Below, one piece after another: positions 60,507-64,000 of a stretch of 64,000 nt of DNA. Source of the DNA: Caulobacter vibrioides (GTDB lineage Bacteria > Pseudomonadota > Alphaproteobacteria > Caulobacterales > Caulobacteraceae); contig NZ_PJRR01000016.1 of assembly GCF_002858865.1 (NCBI RefSeq), positions 124,001 through 188,000 on the forward strand, written 5' to 3'. A model generated the notes under the pieces. The model had not been told where the DNA came from, made no database searches, and saw only the letters and a program-made list of their open reading frames with translations. Position 1 is the stretch's first letter. Each line of letters opens with the position of its first letter. The position numbers and the translations under genes were made by a program.

Positions 60507-61424
60507 ATGGTCAGCGCCGTCACCCTGGAAGGGGTCAGCAAGACCTACGATGACTTCCATGCCGTGCGGAATGTCAGTTTCGAGGTCCCTGCCGGGCGGA
60601 TCACGGGCTTCCTGGGCCCCAACGGCGCGGGCAAGACATCCACGCTCCGCATGATCCTGGGCCTGCTGCCGCCCTCCGCAGGGCGGATATCGGTGCTGGG
60701 CGCCGAGGACGCGACAAGGGTTCGCGACCGGATCGGCTTTCTCCCCGAGGAGCGCGGCCTCTACAAGCGCATGACGCCGATCGACGCGATCGCCTTCTTC
60801 GCCGGCTTGAAGGGCGTGCCCGAAGCCGAGGGCCGCAAGCGGGCCCAGGCCCTGCTGGAGGCTCAGGGCCTTGGCTTTGCGATGAAGCGGCCGATCAAGG
60901 ATCTCTCCAAGGGCATGGCCCAGAAGGTCCAGCTTCTGTCGGCGCTGGCGCACGAACCGGAACTGGTGGTGCTGGATGAGCCCTTCTCGGGGCTGGACCC
61001 GGTCAACCAGCAGGCGCTGGAGACGATGATCCGCGAGATCGCGGCGCGCGGCGCCACCGTGCTGTTCTCGACCCACGTGATGCAGCACGCCGAGCGGCTC
61101 TGCGACAAGGTCGTCTTGATGGCGCGGGGGCAGAAGGTGTTCGACGGCGATGTCGTGACCGCGAGACGGGCGGCGCCGCGGGTGCTCGTGCTGGAAGGCG
61201 ACCTTTCCGCCGAGGAGGTCGCCGCCTTGCCCGGTCTTGGCGAGATGACGTCGGAGCCCCTGCCGGATGGGGGGTGGCGTCATGTGGCGCGGTTGCCGGA
61301 ATCGAGCACCGGGCAGGATGCGCTCAAGGCGGCTTTCGCCCGTGATCTTTCGCTCAGGCGGTTCGAGCTCAAGGAGCCCACCCTGCATGACGCCTTCATT
61401 GTGCTGACGGGAGGCCAGGCATGA
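60507..61424 (+). CDS. ABC transporter ATP-binding protein (NatA-like)
   Basis: The 305-residue ATPase has Walker A FLGPNGAGKTST, a signature variant LSKGMAQKVQ in place of LSGGQ, Walker B LVVLDEPFSGLDPVNQ and the switch His in LFSTHVMQH. A C-terminal domain of about 80 residues follows the nucleotide-binding core. It overlaps the permease gene by four bases (ATGA). Together they resemble the NatAB/YhaQP sodium or drug exporter family, with two domains per half. Confidence 0.93.
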   Translation: MVSAVTLEGVSKTYDDFHAVRNVSFEVPAGRITGFLGPNGAGKTSTLRMILGLLPPSAGRISVLGAEDATRVRDRIGFLPEERGLYKRMTPIDAIAFFAGLKGVPEAEGRKRAQALLEAQGLGFAMKRPIKDLSKGMAQKVQLLSALAHEPELVVLDEPFSGLDPVNQQALETMIREIAARGATVLFSTHVMQHAERLCDKVVLMARGQKVFDGDVVTARRAAPRVLVLEGDLSAEEVAALPGLGEMTSEPLPDGGWRHVARLPESSTGQDALKAAFARDLSLRRFELKEPTLHDAFIVLTGGQA

Positions 61425-62851
61425 GCCGTCTGCTGAAGATCGCGCGCCGGGAGTACCTGGCCTATGTCCGCACCGTGGGCTTCTGGCTGTCGATCATCGC
61501 CTTGCCGCTGGTCATGGGGATCAGCAGCACCGCGCCGCTGATGATGATGAAGTCGGCCAAGCCCGAGCGGCTGGCCATTATTGACCTGACCGATCAGGCG
61601 TTCGCGCCCGCCATCGCCAAGGCCATGGCCGAGGACCAGGATCGCGCCACTTCGCGAGCCCTTCGCGCGGCGGCGCTATCGGCGGCGGGACCCGAGGCGC
61701 AGGAAGCGGTCCGGAAGGCGCAGCTTGAAGGCGGGGAGGCCGCAGGGCGCGAAGCCCTGGCGCGCTTCAATCCGACAGCCGCCGCGCGCTTCAAGGCGCC
61801 CAAGGTCGACGCGATCGTACTGCCGCCCCCGGCCCAGGCCCTGGCCGCCAAGACCCCGGCCGAAGCCGGCGCGATCGCCCGCCGTGAGGTCGCCGAGAAA
61901 CGTCTGGATTCGGTGCTGATCGTCAGCGGCCGGGACGCGGACGTGACCCTGGATCTTTGGAGCCGCAACCTCGCTGCGCCGGTGCTGGAGGGCGATCTGC
62001 GCCAGACCGTCAGCGAGATCATGCGCGAGCGGGCCCTGGCCCGAGCCGGCGTTTCGGCCCAGACTCTGAGCGAAGCCGACGCCCTGAAGCCTACCTTCAA
62101 CAGCCTCTCACCCAAGGCCGCCTCCGGCGCGAAGGTCGCGCTGCGGGATCGCCTGCCGACCTTTGTGGGCCTCGCCGCCGGCTTCCTGCTGTGGTCGATG
62201 GTCATGACTGGGGCCAGCATCCTGCTGAACAGCGTGATCGAGGAGAAATCGAGCAAGATCCTGGAGGTCCTGCTGTCCTCGGCCTCGGTGCCCGAGATCA
62301 TGGGCGGCAAGATCCTGGGGGTCGCCGGGCTGACCCTGACGGTCATGGGCGTCTGGGCGATGGCCGGCTGGGTGGCCTTGATCAACTTCGCGCCGGGCCT
62401 CGCCGGCGATCTCGTCGCCGTGCTGCTGGGCAAGGGCCTGCTGCTCTATTTCGGCGTTTACCTCGTCGGGGGCTACCTGATGTACGCCGCGCTTTTCGCC
62501 GGCGTCGGCGCGTTCTGCGAGACACAGCGCGACGCCCAGACCCTGCTTGGGCCCATCATCCTGGTGATGTCGATCCCGATCATCTTCATGAGCCAGGCGA
62601 TCCGCTCGCCGGACTCGCCGATTCTCTCGACCCTGTCCTGGATCCCGCCCTTCACGCCGTTCCTGATGCCGGTGCGGATCGCCGGAGACCCGCCGCTGAT
62701 CCAGATCATCGGCACCACGGTCTTGATGATCGTGACGACCGTCGCGCTGGTGGCGTTCTCGACCCGCGCCTTCCACGTCGGCGCGCTGGCGACCGGGAAG
62801 ATCGACCTTAAGACCCTGGTCGGTCGGATCACCCGCAAGCAGGCGGGGTAG
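61421..62851 (+). CDS. ABC-2 type permease (NatB-like)
   Basis: The 476-residue protein has an N-terminal TM (TVGFWLSIIALPLVMGISS) and a large extracytoplasmic domain (about residues 45-245). A cluster of five or six TMs follows (LPTFVGLAAGFLLWSMVMTGASILLNSV, then EEKSSKILEVLLSSASVPEIMGGKILG, LTLTVMGVWAMAGWVAL, LLLYFGVYLVGGYLMYAALFAGVGAFC). The EEKSSKILEVLLSS coupling segment is the hallmark of NatB-like permeases. The substrate is unknown; sodium or a toxic small molecule is typical. It is coupled to the ATPase gene by the ATGA overlap. Confidence 0.92.
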   Translation: MSRLLKIARREYLAYVRTVGFWLSIIALPLVMGISSTAPLMMMKSAKPERLAIIDLTDQAFAPAIAKAMAEDQDRATSRALRAAALSAAGPEAQEAVRKAQLEGGEAAGREALARFNPTAAARFKAPKVDAIVLPPPAQALAAKTPAEAGAIARREVAEKRLDSVLIVSGRDADVTLDLWSRNLAAPVLEGDLRQTVSEIMRERALARAGVSAQTLSEADALKPTFNSLSPKAASGAKVALRDRLPTFVGLAAGFLLWSMVMTGASILLNSVIEEKSSKILEVLLSSASVPEIMGGKILGVAGLTLTVMGVWAMAGWVALINFAPGLAGDLVAVLLGKGLLLYFGVYLVGGYLMYAALFAGVGAFCETQRDAQTLLGPIILVMSIPIIFMSQAIRSPDSPILSTLSWIPPFTPFLMPVRIAGDPPLIQIIGTTVLMIVTTVALVAFSTRAFHVGALATGKIDLKTLVGRITRKQAG

Positions 62852-62864
62852 GTCCGAAAACGAC

Positions 62865-62894
62865 GAAGGCCGCGCGGATCGCCGCGCGGCCTTC
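62865..62894. terminator. bidirectional terminator between the ABC permease and rpsU
   Basis: GAAGGCCGCGCGG (62865-62877) pairs perfectly over 13 bp with 62882-62894 around ATCG. On the minus strand it is followed by GTCGTTTTC, fitting rpsU termination; on the + strand by GAAATCTTC. Confidence 0.8.
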
Positions 62895-62926
62895 GAAATC
62901 TTCAGCGATGTGAAGAAGAGCGGGTC

Positions 62927-63160
62927 TTACCGGCCCGGCTTCTTCGGCATCGGCAGCAGACCTTCGCGCTGAGCGCGCTTGCGGGCCAGCTTGCGGGCGC
63001 GACGGACGGCTTCGGCCTTTTGGCGCGCGCGCTTTTCCGACGGCTTTTCATAATGCACGTGCCGCTTCATTTCGCGGAACGAGCCTTCGCGTTGCATCTT
63101 CTTCTTCAGAGCCTTCAGGGCCTGATCGACGTTGTTGTCGCGGACGAAAATCTGGACCAG
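62927..63160 (-). CDS. rpsU: 30S ribosomal protein S21, apparent CTG start
   Basis: The 77-residue protein is bS21: [20 protein letters not shown], then [23 protein letters not shown] and a basic tail ending [11 protein letters not shown]21 sits near the 3' end of 16S rRNA and aids mRNA binding at initiation. The family begins MVQ, and the matching codon here is CTG at 63158-63160, with GGAGAG exactly six bases upstream (63167-63172). No ATG or GTG occurs in frame near this point. An in-frame TTG ten codons upstream lacks a good site and would add an unusual extension. Upstream frame continuation to 63361 is non-homologous. Confidence 0.92.
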   Translation of the reverse strand: MVQIFVRDNNVDQALKALKKKMQREGSFREMKRHVHYEKPSEKRARQKAEAVRRARKLARKRAQREGLLPMPKKPGR

Positions 63161-63341
63161 GGGTATCTCTCCATTCGACAGCCCGACCAAAATTCCCAAG
63201 TCCCTCTTGAGGGGCCGGGCGGGCGAATAAAACCAGTGCCCCGGAAGGGGTGCTTCCAGGCGATGAGGCGGGGCTGATAGCAGAGCCAACGGCCGCTGTC
63301 CATGCGCGACGCGGCCTAAACCACGGTGTAGACTCGGATTC

Positions 63342-64000
63342 ATGAGCGAAACCGTCGACACCTCCGGCCAAGCTTCCGATCAAGCTGGCGCAAACTGGGC
63401 CGATCAGGCTGAACAGCGCGTTCTGGACGAGGCCTTGCGCCTCGCGCCCAAGGCCGGCTGGAACAACGGACTTGTCAGTCGCGCCCTGTCTGCGGCGGGA
63501 CTTTCCGAGGCTGAAGGCCAGCTGCTGCTGCCTGAGGGCGCACGGGACCTCGCCGCTCTTTTGTCGCGACGCCATGACGCGGCCGCTTTGGCGCGCCTGC
63601 AGGCCTTTGATGTCGCGGCTCTGAAAATCCGCCAGCGAATCCGTGAAGGCGTGGTGGCCCGGCTCGACGCGGCGCAGGAGAACGCCGACGTGCTGCGGCC
63701 GCTGGCGGCCTTCCTGGCGTTTCCGACCAACCTGGCGTTGGCGTTGCGGCTCACCTGGGAATCGGCGGACGCCATCTGGCGCTGGGCCGGAGACACCGCC
63801 ACCGACGAGAACCACTACTCCAAGCGGGCGATCCTGTCGGGGATCCTGATCTCCACCCTCGCCGTCGACATGGCGTCGGGCCGCGCCTCGGCGCTGTCGC
63901 ACCTGGACGCGCGCATCGACAACGTGATGGCGTTCGAGAAGTGGAAGGCGGGCCTGAAGCCGATGGACCTGGCCAGCGAGATGGTCTCCGCGCTGGCCCG
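63342..64000 (+). CDS. COQ9-family protein, 5' part
   Basis: The frame begins [14 protein letters not shown] and continues beyond the right edge with 219 codons visible. The COQ9 pattern is clear: [73 protein letters not shown] and [33 protein letters not shown]9 is a TetR-fold lipid-binding protein that helps the COQ7 hydroxylase in ubiquinone synthesis. It is divergent from rpsU across 181 bp. Confidence 0.9.
   Translation, partial: MSETVDTSGQASDQAGANWADQAEQRVLDEALRLAPKAGWNNGLVSRALSAAGLSEAEGQLLLPEGARDLAALLSRRHDAAALARLQAFDVAALKIRQRIREGVVARLDAAQENADVLRPLAAFLAFPTNLALALRLTWESADAIWRWAGDTATDENHYSKRAILSGILISTLAVDMASGRASALSHLDARIDNVMAFEKWKAGLKPMDLASEMVSALA

Overview
The window is high-GC alphaproteobacterial chromosome, almost certainly Caulobacter (C. 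vibrioides/crescentus or a close relative). The evidence is near-verbatim recognition of gapR and the stalk regulator tacA, a split glycine decarboxylase, an alphaproteobacterial split-alpha transhydrogenase, CcrM (GANTC) sites in promoters and housekeeping-type promoter motifs. Gene density is high, there are no rRNA or tRNA genes, and I see no insertion sequence, prophage or CRISPR array. Functional names rest on motifs and family knowledge; no search was run.

Layout. 0-3.1 kb: 5' part of ispH, an exported protein of unknown function and argS. 3.1-8.5 kb: a membrane chemoreceptor, an exported zinc metalloprotease and an ORF6N (phage-type DNA-binding) gene. 8.6-13.5 kb: the glycine cleavage operon gcvT-gcvH-gcvPA-gcvPB behind a tandem glycine riboswitch. 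13.6-18.6 kb: a duplicated pair of small membrane proteins, a soluble double-PAS chemoreceptor, a two-gene HTTM membrane unit and an exported esterase. 18.6-21.5 kb: a plcP/agt-like lipid-remodelling pair divergent from a TetR gene. 21.5-29.5 kb: a gene-free structured region, a methyltransferase, small proteins, an acyl-CoA synthetase and an M28 peptidase with many membrane spans. 29.5-33.7 kb: a TonB-dependent receptor and SelO. 33.7-39.4 kb: small envelope proteins and a three-gene sensory operon (OmpR-type regulator, LysM-FecR protein, CHASE2 histidine kinase). 39.4-43.8 kb: YcaQ-like glycosylase, aldose epimerase, lytic transglycosylase, rpmJ and a HAD phosphatase. 43.9-47 kb: gapR, two small genes and tacA. 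47-54.5 kb: YjbR protein, oligoendopeptidase F, ABC1 kinase, an ECF sigma factor with a membrane partner, thioesterase, hydrolase and GT9 transferase. 54.5-57.9 kb: cytochrome oxidase subunit IV and pntAA-pntAB-pntB. 57.9-64 kb: UrcA protein, M23 peptidase, hydrolase, an ABC exporter pair, rpsU and the start of a COQ9-family gene.

How the genes work together. Three themes stand out. One is amino acid and redox metabolism under tight control (gcv riboswitch, pnt operon). The second is envelope sensing and remodelling (chemoreceptors, CHASE2/FecR/LysM system, murein hydrolases, plcP/agt). The third is Caulobacter cell-cycle biology (gapR, tacA).

Most interesting observations. A CpxR-box-like direct repeat (GTAAA-N5-GTAAA type) occurs at three intergenic sites, one in front of the CHASE2/FecR response-regulator operon. 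rpsU appears to start at CTG. The M23 peptidase reading frame is split near its N terminus by a single TGA. A strongly folded, promoter-preceded transcript of unknown identity is predicted at about 22.1-22.5 kb.
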